64,000 nucleotides of DNA from the NCBI RefSeq assembly GCF_002127325.2, contig NC_035443.2:26996666-27060665 (forward strand), given 5' to 3'. Position 1 is the stretch's first letter. Each line of letters opens with the position of its first letter. Shown here piece by piece: positions 25,795 through 38,400 of this stretch. Position numbers and translations under genes: made by a program. The stretch is from Helianthus annuus. Lineage: Eukaryota > Streptophyta > Magnoliopsida > Asterales > Asteraceae. The notes below the pieces were generated by a model. The model saw only the letters and a program-made list of their open reading frames with translations. It ran no database searches and was not told where the DNA came from.

Positions 25795-26494
25795 TGTTAG
25801 GAAACTTTATATGTAAGTAGTGCAGAAAAACTTATTCAGCCTGATCTAAAAAAGAAGATAAAGTCCTGAAGATCAAACAATAAGAAGAAACAAGATAGGA
25901 CGCTTGAAAAGAACAACACATCTTCATCAAAGAATCAAAAGCTGATCAAGAACAAGAGAAGGTTATCAGAAAAGACCATTCTGATGGATCTGATGATATT
26001 TCTGATGAAATATCATCAGTTTTTGGTAAATCTGATCATCGGACTTTCTAATGATTTGTTCATCAGAATTTCTGATGAAGTGGTTATCAGAAATTCTGAT
26101 AAACACCACTTGTCTGAACGAGTTCTATCCTGCCACAATAACCGAAGCAACTTGACATTATTGGATCCCATGATAACCGAAGAAACTTGATAACTGGATT
26201 CAATGAATATGTTAAGAAACTACTTTTTTGCAGGAGAAGTGCATGAATGCCCCTAGATTCCTATAAATAGAAAGCTCTTCAGCAAAGGACGATGAGATAA
26301 GCCAAGCATTCAATACATACAACAAAAACTCCATTGTCCTTTCACCTCAGAATTACACAAGTATTCGTTTGTAATAGATAATAATCTCACAATCACCTTA
26401 TAAACTATTTTGTTTCAAAGTGATATAAACTTGAAAATTCTGTAGTTCTCGTTTCTTGAAAGTTTGATTTCTACTTTCGCACACTATTTTTACA
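25795..26494 (+). repeat. probable 3' LTR of the gag-like element
   Basis: After a purine-rich run (AGAGGGAAAC, 25785-25794) the sequence starts TGTTAGG and ends near CACTATTTTTACA at 26494, giving TG...CA ends and about 700 bp. It contains repeated TCTGAT/ATCAGA motifs at 25960-26105, including the palindrome ATCAGAAATTCTGAT, and then a TATA box TATAAATAG at 26262-26270. No second copy is found 5' of the pseudogene, so LTR status is inferred from ends, tract and promoter layout. Confidence 0.5.
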
Positions 26495-26737
26495 TTTGTC
26501 GAAGTCACTTGCCATATTATGAGAAAATTAAAAAAAAATTAAAAAATCAAAGAAATCAAAAACATTTTAAAAAATTAAAAAAAAATTTAAAAAATGGTTC
26601 AGTGCTTTTTGAGGATTGTACGTCACGATGAACTTCATTTGGTATCGGGTACTGGTACCGAACCGTAGTGCATTTCAACATTCATAGATTCAGACAAAAC
26701 CTAAATCTGAAACGGCGATTCAAGGATCAAGAGATTG
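26495..26737. other. A/T-rich low-complexity spacer
   Basis: Runs of A with interspersed T (26520-26600) are followed by a short GGTATCGGGTACTGGTACCG palindromic stretch near 26641-26660. No gene is seen. Confidence 0.4.
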
Positions 26738-26816
26738 ATGGAGGAGGAATGGAACTCCATGATTCCAACTGATCAACTCTCTCGTGCTCATTTCCCACCC
26801 AATTTCAATATAAACG
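26738..26816 (+). CDS. possible first exon of an unknown host gene
   Basis: ATGGAGGAGGAATGG opens a frame (MEEEWNSMIPTDQLSRAHF, then PPNFNIN) ending at a good splice donor, AACG|GTGAGT, at 26816/26817. A plausible short leader precedes it. No continuing exon is recognised before the next repeats, so it may be a fragment captured by a transposon or the stub of a disrupted gene. I do not recognise the protein. Confidence 0.3.
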
Positions 26817-28089
<1,273 letters not shown>

Positions 28090-28524
28090 GGGTCAAACTA
28101 TCTACACACCAAGTGTGTAGATAGTCACCATTAAAAGGTGTTTTTTGTCTTTACATGCATACTCTGCAGTGTCGAACTATGACCAAAACGCGGCGTTTTG
28201 GTCCGGTTAACCAGACAAAGACTGACGGGTGTCTGACGGGTCTGTTGTCCGGACCAAAACGGCGAGCTTTGGCCGCGTTTTGGTCCTGTCAACCAGACCG
28301 GGTGTCAGTCTTTTGTCTGGTTGACAGGACCAAAACGCGGCCGAAGCTCGGCGTTTTGGTCCGGTCAACAGACCCGTCAGACACCCGTCAGTCTTTGTCT
28401 GGTTAACCGGACCAAAACGCCGCGTTTTAGCCACAGTTCGATACTGCAGGGTGTGCATGTAAGGACAAAAAACACCTTTTTTTAGTGTGTAGATAGTGAA
28501 ATGGGTGTGTAGATAGGTAAACCC
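28090..28524. mobile_element. fold-back DNA element with near-perfect 166-bp hairpin arms
   Basis: Arms 28133-28298 and 28315-28480 are inverted copies with few mismatches around a 16-bp loop. The outer ends carry a related terminal repeat (GGGTCAAACTATCTACACACC at the left, and the same with TTTAC for CAAAC at the right). Smaller palindromes such as ACCAAAACGCGGCGTTTTGGT are nested inside. Two open frames of 83 codons on opposite strands are near-identical only because of the symmetry and are not genes. No clear target duplication was found. Confidence 0.85.
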
Positions 28525-29304
28525 AAAAATAATAAATCATTGATGACAGGAAGTCAAAGGATTTGAATAATGGTGTAAACTCTTCTTTTCAATTGATTTG
28601 ACTCAATCTCCATTCAGACGTTGATAATACAAAGCCTCACCTTCTTAAATTGCCGTACGATCGGATGTTCATATGAACCTTATCAATTAGGGCGTTTGGA
28701 AACAAGAAAAAGGAAAAAACTTGACCATGAGAGATGACTTTACAATAATTAACTATCTGTACCCAAAAAAGATAAAATAAACAATTTAAGAGATTAATTA
28801 ACAGGGAAAAGATCAAATAGGAAGTTAATTTTGGCTAGAAAGGATAGGAAGCCATAAGATTATGACATGTGACAACGTTTAAAATAAAGAAAAAGGGTAT
28901 TTTAGTCAATCTAACTTCTTCTTCTTCCTTTTTCAAAACCCAGTAACTTCAAAACCCACCATTTTCAAAACCCAGCATCTTCAACCATTTCTTCACTTTC
29001 TATCTCAATAATCACTACATTATAGTGCGATTTTCATCACCAATCAACGTTTCAAAACCCGATCAACGTGTTCTTCAGCTTTTTTTTGAAGAAAACTCAG
29101 TTTAATTTCATAAAAAAATTTCGTTTTTTTCCGGTGATTTTGGAGATAATCACTCGATTCGTTCGATTCGAGCGTTGATAAGTGTTTCTATCATTCAAAT
29201 TTCGTCAATTGATGAAGAAATCGGCTTCGATCCATGTAAGAAATTCTTTAATTTCATTTTCACGATCTGGGTTTTTTATTTAGTCATTGCGTTTTACGAT
29301 CTTG

Positions 29305-29370
29305 GCGGGGGTCCGGGGGCGGCAGCCCCTGGCGGGGTCCAAGGGGCAGAGCCCCTGGCTGGGGTTGAGC
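29305..29370. repeat. GC-rich inverted-repeat block inside the MULE
   Basis: A roughly 65-bp island of GC-rich DNA in AT-rich surroundings, built from GGGGTCC and its imperfect partners (GGCAGCCCCTGGC, GGCAGAGCCCCTGGC), able to fold into stacked hairpins. It is not coding. Confidence 0.6.
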
Positions 29371-29502
29371 TGCATCAGAAAAATTAATTTTCCAGAAATT
29401 GGCTCATTTCGAAGACAGTAATTCGTAGACAATTCAGACAGTTCACAGTGACAGACAGTTTTATGTGTCCATTGCGTTTTAGAAATAAGAGAGTTTTATG
29501 TG

Positions 29503-30138
29503 TGTAGGTCCCTTTTCGCGGAGGATTACGAACCTAAACCTTGTTATACAAACCTACTAGCGAGTGCGGAATCCAAGCTAGCAAGCAAACCGAGTTAGTA
29601 GCAAGTAGAGAAACAAGCACACAAGATTTCACCGATTAACACCACTGTATTAATACGTATGAAGGTTTACGGTTACAAGCACAATGTTTACAAAACCAAA
29701 GATGTAAACTCTCAAGTGTGTGTGTGTGTTTCCAGCAGAATGCTCTCAAGCTCTCTATCTCTTGTCTGTGTGCTTCTCTACCTTTCACACTACACTGCAT
29801 GGGTATATATATACCCAGCTCATGATGCCTGGTCGAAGGATCCGATAGATGGTCCGAAGGATCATCTTTCGGATAGAAAGCTTTCGAAGGATTAGCAAGG
29901 ACCTCGAAAGATCACCTTTCGAGGTCTATTGTTCGAAGCCTATCTTTCGATCACCTCGAAGGATCAACAGAATCCTTCGAGTCTATCCTTCGACATCGAC
30001 ACACATATCAAACATATGTTATCTGTTGGTCAAGTCAAACTAGGAGGATAGTTGACTTGGTCAACTTACAGACTAACTTTGGACATCGTTTACATACAGA
30101 CCGAATACAGACAAAGTACAGACACAAGTGCACCAACA
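29503..30138 (-). repeat. 3' LTR of the intact copia element (636 bp)
   Basis: Identical by eye to the LTR at 40141-40776. On the - strand it begins TGTTGGTGCACTTGTG and ends GGGACCTACA. It carries about a dozen CGAAGGAT/CGAAAGAT-type motifs in U3 (29832-29996) and then a perfectly palindromic TATA region, GGGTATATATATACCC, at 29801-29816. The 78-codon frame inside is an incidental feature of the LTR. Confidence 0.95.
29801..29816 (-). promoter_or_regulatory. palindromic TATA region in the copia LTR
   Basis: GGGTATATATATACCC is a perfect 16-bp palindrome just downstream (- strand) of the U3 motif array. Its symmetry means it could in principle support transcription on either strand. The same sequence occurs in the 5' LTR at 40439-40454. 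Confidence 0.5.
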
Positions 30139-30149
30139 AACTCCCCCTT
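30139..30149 (-). other. polypurine tract of the copia element
   Basis: On the - strand AAGGGGGAGTT abuts the 3' LTR, the standard position of the plus-strand primer. Similar tracts lie at 30341-30351, 30358-30371 and 31951-31966. Confidence 0.85.
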
Positions 30150-32032
30150 GGCTGTAGCTTTGTCTTTATCTTCTATAGTTGTAGACTCGTCTCGAACTTC
30201 GACGGTCTTTGGTCTTTGAGTTACCAAAACTCTGATGTCCTTTCAAGTCTTCAATGTCGGAGGATCTTCAAAGTCTTCACGTCTTGAAAGCAGAGAGTGT
30301 ATCAACAAACTACCCGTATCATGTAGGAAGTGTGTTGACAAACTCCCCCTTAACATAAGCTCCCCCTTGAGTTATGCTCGTGAATGGACTTTATCTTTAT
30401 GAAGTGAGATCCTTGTGGTGTTGAGGATGGTCAGCGGCTACTCGATCATCTTCATCAGTTGATCGCCTTCTCGTCGTGTCTTCATTCCAAAGCTTGTCAT
30501 CGACCATGTTCTCCTAGCCTTTAGAATCTGCACATGCAAGAAATCTAAACGCGTAATGAGAACAACTGCTTGGAACATAGTATAAGCAAATGACACACGA
30601 ATGACCATGTCACAATCAAACACCGTCCGACAGTTTGAAAGTTTAATAAATTTGTCAATTTAAGTCTTTAACTTTCAAAACCATGCAAATTTCGACCGTT
30701 TATGAAGATTTAGTCAGTTTGGTTTTCAGTCAGGTTTCAGGTAACGAAGACTCGAGCTCCAACATCGTACGATCGAAAATAAAATAGAAAGAAAATCTTT
30801 TTGGCTTTTATAAAGTTTATATTAAAACAAGCCTAAAATCTTTTTGGAATTTTTGAAATTAAAAGACAACAATTTAAAATCCTTTGAGTGTTATCAAACG
30901 ACATCACCGCTAATGTCGTGCTGATATGCACCAAACGACGAAACTGTTTTAAAAGAAAACAATAAAAGTTAAGTAGTAAATAAATAAATATATACAAACA
31001 TTCTTTTTGCGAGTTTCGAGGGTAAGAGAATCATATCAGTGTACGGTCATGCCAAAACACTCTTGTTGTTCAGTTAGTTATCATTAAGATAAGCATCCTA
31101 TAACAATTATCGGTATTGTTGTCCACTTAAGCTCAACTTATCAGATGTAATCATGTTTAGAGGATACGTTAATGTATGATTTATACTTACCGACCGGTGT
31201 TCATCCACATCACGACACATTCCCGTATCAAGGTATGCACGAGAGTTCATCTTACCGGTGAGTATACCGATTATCATCTGTTTGACCGTATAAGCTGTGA
31301 GATACTCACTTATTTTGATTTGAAAACAAGCCCTATGTGATATAATCACTTATTGATGAGGAACTTGATTTTCGTATGCATGAGGGCACAGGTGCAAGTC
31401 CGTGAACAGGTCAGTACTTCCGTACAGCAGAGAGACGAACTTGACACCCGGAGAGATGTGATATTTTTATCACTTATTTGTTTTGGACATGTGATTGTTT
31501 ATCACTTATTGAGGTCGAATGCAGTATGTAATATGTACACGTATGTATAGTATCATGGAAGATCTAGACTTGCGTCCCCGTTATTTTTCGGTAAAAGATA
31601 CAACCATGATACACAGATGATAAGCAGCATAAAGACCGAATATCTCAGAACCTCGGCAATCTATCAAACGAAATTTCGGTACTAAGACCATATGCCAATG
31701 AATGGTTCCCACCTGGTCTTCAGTCGATTAAGATTTATATCACCCTGCACACTTTAAAATGATTGTGAGCCTACCGATACATCTTATATAGAGCTGCTTA
31801 TCGCTTTTCATTTAAGGTTAAAAGAGGTTTGGATAGACCACTGATGTACTATCATTTTCTCTTTTGCTCGCCAGGAAACTCATTTTTGTTTTTCTATTGT
31901 TTTTGTGTTTTTGAAATTTTTCGATGTTTTTGGATTTTCTGATTTTTGGATTTACTCCCCCTAAAATCAATAAACTAAGATAAATTTAAAAACACACAAA
32001 GATATTTACAAAAATGATTTTCCGATGTTGGT
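30150..32032 (-). other. 1.9 kb non-coding 3' region between pol and LTR
   Basis: No frame of convincing length or family resemblance is present, so there is no envelope-like ORF as in some SIRE elements. Purine tracts mark both edges (TTTTAGGGGGAGTAAA at 31951-31966 just after pol; two GGGGGAG copies near 30341-30371). The related element at 1-7269 has the same arrangement, so the region is a conserved structural part of the family. Confidence 0.7.
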
Positions 32033-35000
32033 TTACTCTTGCTTGACCTTAATGCCGTTTACCAATAATAAGAAGTCAAATCTAGATTTGTCAAAAGCTT
32101 TGGTAAATAAGTCGGCACGTTGGTCATCGGTGTGGACCTTAACAACATCGATTAGCCTTTTCTCAAAGCAATCACGTATGAAGTGATATTTGATTTCGAT
32201 GTGTTTGGTCTTTGAATGCTGCACAGGATTTTTAGTGATATCTAAAGCAGCAGAATTATCAACGTAAATAGGAGTAGTTAGGAATTCAAAACCGTAGTCC
32301 CGCAATTGTTGTTGGATCCAAAGAACTTGTGAACAACAACTTGAGGCAGCAATGTATTCAGCTTCGCATGTTGACGTAGCGACACACGTCTGCTTCTTGC
32401 ACTGCCAGGTGACTAGGCGATTTCCTAAAAACTGACATCCAGCCGTTGTGGATTTGCCGTCGATTTTACATCCGCCAAAATCAGAATCACTGAATGCGAC
32501 CAAGTCAAAGTTATTATCCCTAGGATACCACAGACCGGTGTCGGGGTAAGCCTTCAAATAACGAAAAATCCTTTTGACAGCTGCAAGATGTGAGGCCTTC
32601 GGATTAACTTGATATCTGGCAAGTAGGCACGTTGGGTACATTATATCTGGCCTTGATGCTGTGAGGTACATAAGGGATCCGATCGTCGCGCGATAGTATG
32701 AAGGGCTAACAGGTTCACCCTTCAAGTCAGGAGTAATTCCATGATTAGTTGGCAATGGGGTACCAATGGGCGTTGCATCGGACATCTGGAACCGGCTCAA
32801 GATGTCTCCAACATATTTAGTCTGATGGATGAATATCCCAGACTCCGTTTGTTGCACTTGTAGGCCCAAAAAGAAATTCATTTCCCCCATAGCACTCATC
32901 TCGAACTTATCCTGCATGATGCGCTCGAAATTCCTACACAAAACATCATTAGTAGAACCAAAAATAATATCATCAACATATACCTGTACCAGAAGAAGAT
33001 CTCCATCTTGTTCTTTGATGAAGAGAGTACAATCGATAAGACCTCTTCGAAAACCGTTCTCCAGCAAATATGTAGATAAGGTTGCATACCAAGCTCGTGG
33101 CGCTTGATGAAGACCATAGAGAGCTTTGTTGAGCAACCAAACCCTATCAGGATGAACAGGATCTTCAAAACCTGGAGGCTGTTCGACATATACCTCTTCT
33201 TCAACCACACCATGTAGAAATGCACTTTTGACGTCCATCTGGTAAACCTTGAATCCTTTAAATGAAGCATAAGCCAGAAAGATCCGAATAGCTTCCAGAC
33301 GTGCAACTGGTGCATAGACTTCGTTGTAGTCGATTCCTTCTATCTGACGAAAACCTTGAACGACTAAACGAGCTTTGTTCCGAATAACCACTCCACGGTC
33401 GTCTTTCTTGCATTTGAAGACCCATCGAGTGCCAATCTTCTTGTAGTTCTCGGGCTTTTCAACAAGCTTCCAAACACCAAGCTTGTGAAATTGCTGTAAT
33501 TCTTCTTGCATGGCTTCAACCCAGGCACTATCTTTCAAAGCGTCTTTCCACGACTTTGGTTCTTCTTGTGACACGTAACACGCGAAGGACCAGTCATTTT
33601 GTTGACCAGATTCTCTTATAGCTGAATACAAACCAGCATTCCGGTTGTTTCTCAGCTGATTACGCGTCTGCACACCGCGATGGACATCTCCTATGATATT
33701 CTGCTGGGGATGGGTATCATGAATCCTCATTTCAGGATTATCTGGCACACGAGCATTGATACCCAAATTATTCAGATTAAGATCAACAACCAACTCCACA
33801 CCAGGAATGTGGTTAGAGGTGGATGCATTCCCTTCAGCAGTGTCTACATTCTGCGTATGAGGTGTATCTACAGAAGCACCTTGAACAGGAGCCGCTGGAG
33901 CTGAAGATCCTTCGGCTGCATCATGATATTCATCATCTTCAGAAGAGTCATTATAATCAGCAGCATCTTCAAAAACCTCATTTTGAACCATATTGTTGAC
34001 TGACGAAGAAGCTTGAGGGTCAACAACAATAGGTCTAACCAATGGCGAGACAGCAGCGTTGTCACTTTCCAACAACATCCGAGCCGCTGCTGATTCTTCG
34101 TCAAAGGTTGGCAGATTGAAGGAGTCAAATAGCCCATCATAATCGAACATCCACGGATCACCCGGAGCCCTAACAGGACTCGTGTACCTTTGAACCCTAA
34201 CTTCGCTCCAAAGCTCAATCTTTTTAGTAGCTAGATTCCAAACACGGAAATTCGGAGTAGCATATCCAAGAAAGAAACCCTCGATAGCTTTTGCACCAAA
34301 CTTTCCATCCGGCTCAATCATAGTACAAGGAGCACCAAACGGTTCAAGGTAAGAAAGATCCGGTTTCCTTCTCTGAAGGAGTTCGAAGCAAGTCTTGCCA
34401 TGTCTCTTAACTGTAAGAACTCTGTTCAACGTGTAGCAAGCAGCCGATACAGCCTCCCCCCAGAATTGAATAGGGAGTTCCGACTCTACTAACATTGTTC
34501 TTGCAGTTTCAATAATAGTCCGATTCTTCCTCTCAGCGACACCATTTTGTTGTGGAGTATAACGAGAACTGTACTCATGAAGAATGCCTTTAGAAGTACA
34601 AAACTCATCCATAACTTGATTCTTGAATTCAGTTCCATTGTCGCTTCGGATCCTTTTCACTTTCAACGTATAGAGATTCTCCAACATTGTAAGAAGATCC
34701 TTGAGGATGCCAGGAGTTTCACTCTTGTGTGCCATAAAAGATACCCAAGAAAATCTAGAGTAGTCATCAGTAACTACTAAACAATAAGCATCACCAAACG
34801 TTGTCTTGTGCTTCATAGGTCCAAAAAGATCCATATGAAGACGTTCGAGAGGCATGCTGACAGTGTTGATTTTCTTCAAAGGGTGAGACTTCTTTGTTTG
34901 CTTCCCCTTTTGGCACGAGACACAGATATCTTGCAAATGAAAACTTCTTACAGGCACACCATTCACAAGATTATTTTTCACCAAATGGTTCATTTTCCTC

Positions 35001-35479
35001 AAGTGAATGTGTCCCATTCTTCTGTGCCAAGATATAGACTCCTTTTCTGTGGCTTTTGAGACAAAACAAGTAACTTGTGCAGATGTTGTAATCGCTTGGC
35101 TCATGTCGAGAATATAAAGATCATTAACTCTCGGAGCCGATAAGAGAATCCATTCTTGTGGAATTTTGAATCCAGGTTTCAGCACATAGCAGCCAGCATC
35201 ATCAAAAATCACTGAGAACTTTTTATCGCAGATTTGCGACACACTTAGAAGATTGTGATCAATTTGCTTCACATAATTGATCTTGTCAAAGCACACGATG
35301 CCATTGGAGATACTTCCTTCTCCAGTGATGTACCCGCCTTTATCACCCGCAAAAGCAACATACCCTCCTCTGATATTTCTCACGTCATACAGGAGCCGTA
35401 AGTCGCCAGTCATGTGCCTGGATGCTCCACTATCAACAATCCAATGACTATTAATAGTTCCTCCTAGAACATCCTGCAC
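32033..35479 (-). CDS. copia Pol polyprotein (protease, integrase, RT, RNase H), 1148 codons, open
   Basis: The polyprotein copies element RNA into DNA and integrates it. Order: aspartic protease with DSGA at 16-19; HHCC pre-integrase region from WHRRMGH (151) to CVSCQKGK; integrase catalytic residues Asp217 (MDLFGP), Asp280 (SDNGTEFK) and Glu316 (GVAERKNR), which is D-D-35-E; RT (RVT_2) with [10 protein letters not shown] and YVDD at 834-837; RNase H with [10 protein letters not shown] and [12 protein letters not shown] near the end. All expected catalytic motifs are present and there is no internal stop. The frame has no ATG near its start: it opens at a GTG right after a TGA, within ACATGTGCAG|GAT, so it is probably reached by splicing or recoding from gag, in a different frame. 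Confidence 0.95.
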   Translation of the reverse strand: MQDVLGGTINSHWIVDSGASRHMTGDLRLLYDVRNIRGGYVAFAGDKGGYITGEGSISNGIVCFDKINYVKQIDHNLLSVSQICDKKFSVIFDDAGCYVLKPGFKIPQEWILLSAPRVNDLYILDMSQAITTSAQVTCFVSKATEKESISWHRRMGHIHLRKMNHLVKNNLVNGVPVRSFHLQDICVSCQKGKQTKKSHPLKKINTVSMPLERLHMDLFGPMKHKTTFGDAYCLVVTDDYSRFSWVSFMAHKSETPGILKDLLTMLENLYTLKVKRIRSDNGTEFKNQVMDEFCTSKGILHEYSSRYTPQQNGVAERKNRTIIETARTMLVESELPIQFWGEAVSAACYTLNRVLTVKRHGKTCFELLQRRKPDLSYLEPFGAPCTMIEPDGKFGAKAIEGFFLGYATPNFRVWNLATKKIELWSEVRVQRYTSPVRAPGDPWMFDYDGLFDSFNLPTFDEESAAARMLLESDNAAVSPLVRPIVVDPQASSSVNNMVQNEVFEDAADYNDSSEDDEYHDAAEGSSAPAAPVQGASVDTPHTQNVDTAEGNASTSNHIPGVELVVDLNLNNLGINARVPDNPEMRIHDTHPQQNIIGDVHRGVQTRNQLRNNRNAGLYSAIRESGQQNDWSFACYVSQEEPKSWKDALKDSAWVEAMQEELQQFHKLGVWKLVEKPENYKKIGTRWVFKCKKDDRGVVIRNKARLVVQGFRQIEGIDYNEVYAPVARLEAIRIFLAYASFKGFKVYQMDVKSAFLHGVVEEEVYVEQPPGFEDPVHPDRVWLLNKALYGLHQAPRAWYATLSTYLLENGFRRGLIDCTLFIKEQDGDLLLVQVYVDDIIFGSTNDVLCRNFERIMQDKFEMSAMGEMNFFLGLQVQQTESGIFIHQTKYVGDILSRFQMSDATPIGTPLPTNHGITPDLKGEPVSPSYYRATIGSLMYLTASRPDIMYPTCLLARYQVNPKASHLAAVKRIFRYLKAYPDTGLWYPRDNNFDLVAFSDSDFGGCKIDGKSTTAGCQFLGNRLVTWQCKKQTCVATSTCEAEYIAASSCCSQVLWIQQQLRDYGFEFLTTPIYVDNSAALDITKNPVQHSKTKHIEIKYHFIRDCFEKRLIDVVKVHTDDQRADLFTKAFDKSRFDFLLLVNGIKVKQE

Positions 35480-35495
35480 ATGTCAAATAAACACA

Positions 35496-38400
35496 TCAGT
35501 TGAGAATGGGGACCCAAGCCTTAGTGGTCTTGGGTCGTCCCTTGGCATCACGATACGTAAGCTCTATCTCTTGATGGTTTTCAAGAACAACTGCTCCCCC
35601 TGAATTGTCACCCGACTTAGGTAACCAAGTTTGTCTGTGCCTACCAGTTTTTGAAGATTCTGGTTTTACAGGTTGTGACACACTTGGTTCCTTTTGTACT
35701 GTTTTAACTTCAGATTTTAAAGCTTTTTCAACAGTTTTTATGTTCTTACGTCGTTGTTTAGTTTCTTGTTCTTTTACAGTTCGTTTATCTTGTTTAGGTG
35801 AAACTGACCGACGTTGAGGGTGAACTGTTTCAGGTGGAGTTTTCTCAACAAATTTCTTCTTTGGAGCATTTGGGCAATTTCTGATAATGTGCCCAATTTC
35901 TCCACATTTGAAACAAGTTCTCCTTTCAACAGACTTAGGAGAACTTGATTGACTACCAGATGTTGAACCTGTAGAACCTGAGGTACTTGCTCTTTCATCA
36001 CACCCGTTTGTATGTTGGGTGTAATTGTTATCACTGTTACGTTTCAAAATTTTGACTTGTTGTACAAACTCAGTGTTTGATTTGTTTTCAAAAGTCTCAA
36101 TTTTATCTGTACCCTTTGATGCTACAAATTTAACATCTTTTCTTTTCTTCATGTAACGAGCTCCTTTTGATTCAACCTTAGCCTTTGGCTTTGGAGCTCG
36201 TTGTTGTTGTTTACCCTTAGTAGCAGTCGGTTGTTGAGTGGTTGGAGATTTTTGATTGCCAAACTGTTTTCTAATCTCAGCCTTAGGAATTGAATCACAT
36301 TGTGTTACCACAATTCCCGGAAGTGTTTTTCCCAAAAATTTGTTAGTATTGTCTTCAAAGACTTTATCAATCAAAGATTTATTTACATTTTTAATTGGAA
36401 AAACATGATCTGAGTAGATTTCATTATCTCCAACCAAAGTGTACAACACATTACTGCTTTTAACAGTAGACACACCTGTCTTATCAACCTTGACAGGATC
36501 AATCACTTGCTTCTTGACAGATGGAATCTCAGGAGTATCAGGATCACAAAGGATGTGATTCTCTCGTGGAATATCTACTCCTTTCATCTTGCTAAGTGAT
36601 TTATCCTGATCACTTACAGCCACTTCTGATTCATCATCCGATGTCTCATAGTCCTCGATAATTGGAGGACTTTGTTTCATGGATGGTGAAGTTTCTTGTT
36701 CCTTAGGGGCTGTGTTTGAAGAACTGTCCGATTTGAACCCTAGGCCAGTAGAAAATTCCTCAAAGTTCAAAGGCACACTGGGTTCATACCGAGGCATTTC
36801 CTCTTCATCGGGCATCTTGGTATAGTTGTCCATCAAAGGGGGTGGACACGCCTTATACCCTACACCTTTCACGTTACCTTTCAGTTGTTGAACGTCTATG
36901 ATGTGATCAAGCACAAATCGGGAGTTAGAATAACTATCCAATTTCTGTTTGATCGCATCATGCTTGCATTGGGCAATGGCTAATTGCTTCTTAGTTTCTT
37001 CCACAAGGTTAATGTATTCATTTATACTTACTTGTTTGTGGTAAACTACTTTGTTAACCTCGGACACATTTTTCTTTAATGTTTCTATTACATATTTAAA
37101 TTCTTTTTCATTCCGGGTTAAAGCCATGTTTGCCTCTTGGCATTTTGACAGTTCAATAACCAAATTCTGATTATGACTATGAAGCTTTTCTGATTCAAGC
37201 TTCATCTCTGCACATGATTTACAAATACTAGGAGCAGGAGGTTCAGAAGTTACCTGACTAGTAGAGGCTGAACCATTTGCCATAAAGGCAGTTTGAAAAG
37301 AAAAAGCTCCATCTTCAGAGAATAGCTTTTCCATTTCCGTTGATGTAGCAGCAGCCTTCCTAATCAGAATTGATTTCTGACATTTAAGCTCATCAGCTTC
37401 ATTCAGTAGCTCCTGTATATCATCATCTCCTTCTTCATTTACATCAGGCTCTGAGTGATTATCCCCAGAAACAGAGCCTTCTTCATCCGAACTGCCCGAA
37501 TAACCAGAACTGTCATCGCTCCCAGAAGATTCTTCTTTATGAACCTGCTCGATGACCTTAGCATACAATGCAGTTCCACTTCCCTGATCTCCTTCACCAA
37601 ACTGCACTGACCAGTCACATCCTTCATCAGCTTGAACAGCCAAAGCCCGATTGTGATTGGTAGCTCCAGGCTGTCCCTGATTGTTATTCACTGCCACCAT
37701 CCTCCTTTCACGGTTTTCTTGTTGGGCATTCGCATTAGTCTGGTTTCTGAACGGGTTGTGATTGCCGTGTTTTGTTGGTCGAGTGCACTCACGTTTAAAG
37801 TGCCCTTTCTCGCCACAGTTAAAGCACGTGACGGCATTAATATCAAACCCATACTTCGTGTTTTTCTTTCCTTCCAACGAAGTTCTTCCAGTTCGTGCCA
37901 TGAAATCTTTTGCCCTTCTAACCGCACTAGCAAAAGCCCATTTAATATCCATCAACTCCATTTCTTCCTTGTCGATCTGATCATAATCTTCATTGGTCAT
38001 GTTGATGTTTCCAAGCTGACCAGCTACCAAACCACAGTAAGCACTGACCATGGTGTTGATAATTTCCATATGTTCCTTAGCAACTTCAATGCTAAGGTGT
38101 GAAAGATTTGAGTTGTCGACTCGGATCGTGTGATGACTTTGGGATTGAGGTTGAGGATTGCTTGTATAGTGAGCTTGCTGTTGTTGCTGTTGAGGTTGTG
38201 GTTGTGGCTGTGTTGGAACAGGAATGTAAGACCTCGGATCGAATTGAGGTTGTGGTGGAGCAGCTGTTGATTGAGGAAATGGAAAGGAACTTGAACTTGT
38301 ATTGGACACAAATGCAGTCTGCAGCTTAGGTTGCTGTTGCTGAGCTGCAGCGGATCTTGCCAAAGCATCGAATCCTGGAAGATACATTTCTGTGTTCTGA

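Noticed and set aside
28155..28458. Two 83-codon open frames on opposite strands with almost the same protein
   Set aside because: They are mirror images produced by the hairpin; no family resemblance or start context.
29659..29895. 78-codon frame repeated at 40297-40533
   Set aside because: It lies inside the two copia LTRs, so the duplication reflects the LTRs and not a gene family.
30150..32032. Possible envelope-like gene downstream of copia pol
   Set aside because: No frame longer than about 80 codons and no membrane or signal sequence; region appears non-coding.
32829..38329. Numerous 60-156 codon frames on both strands
   Set aside because: All overlap the intact copia gag and pol in other frames.
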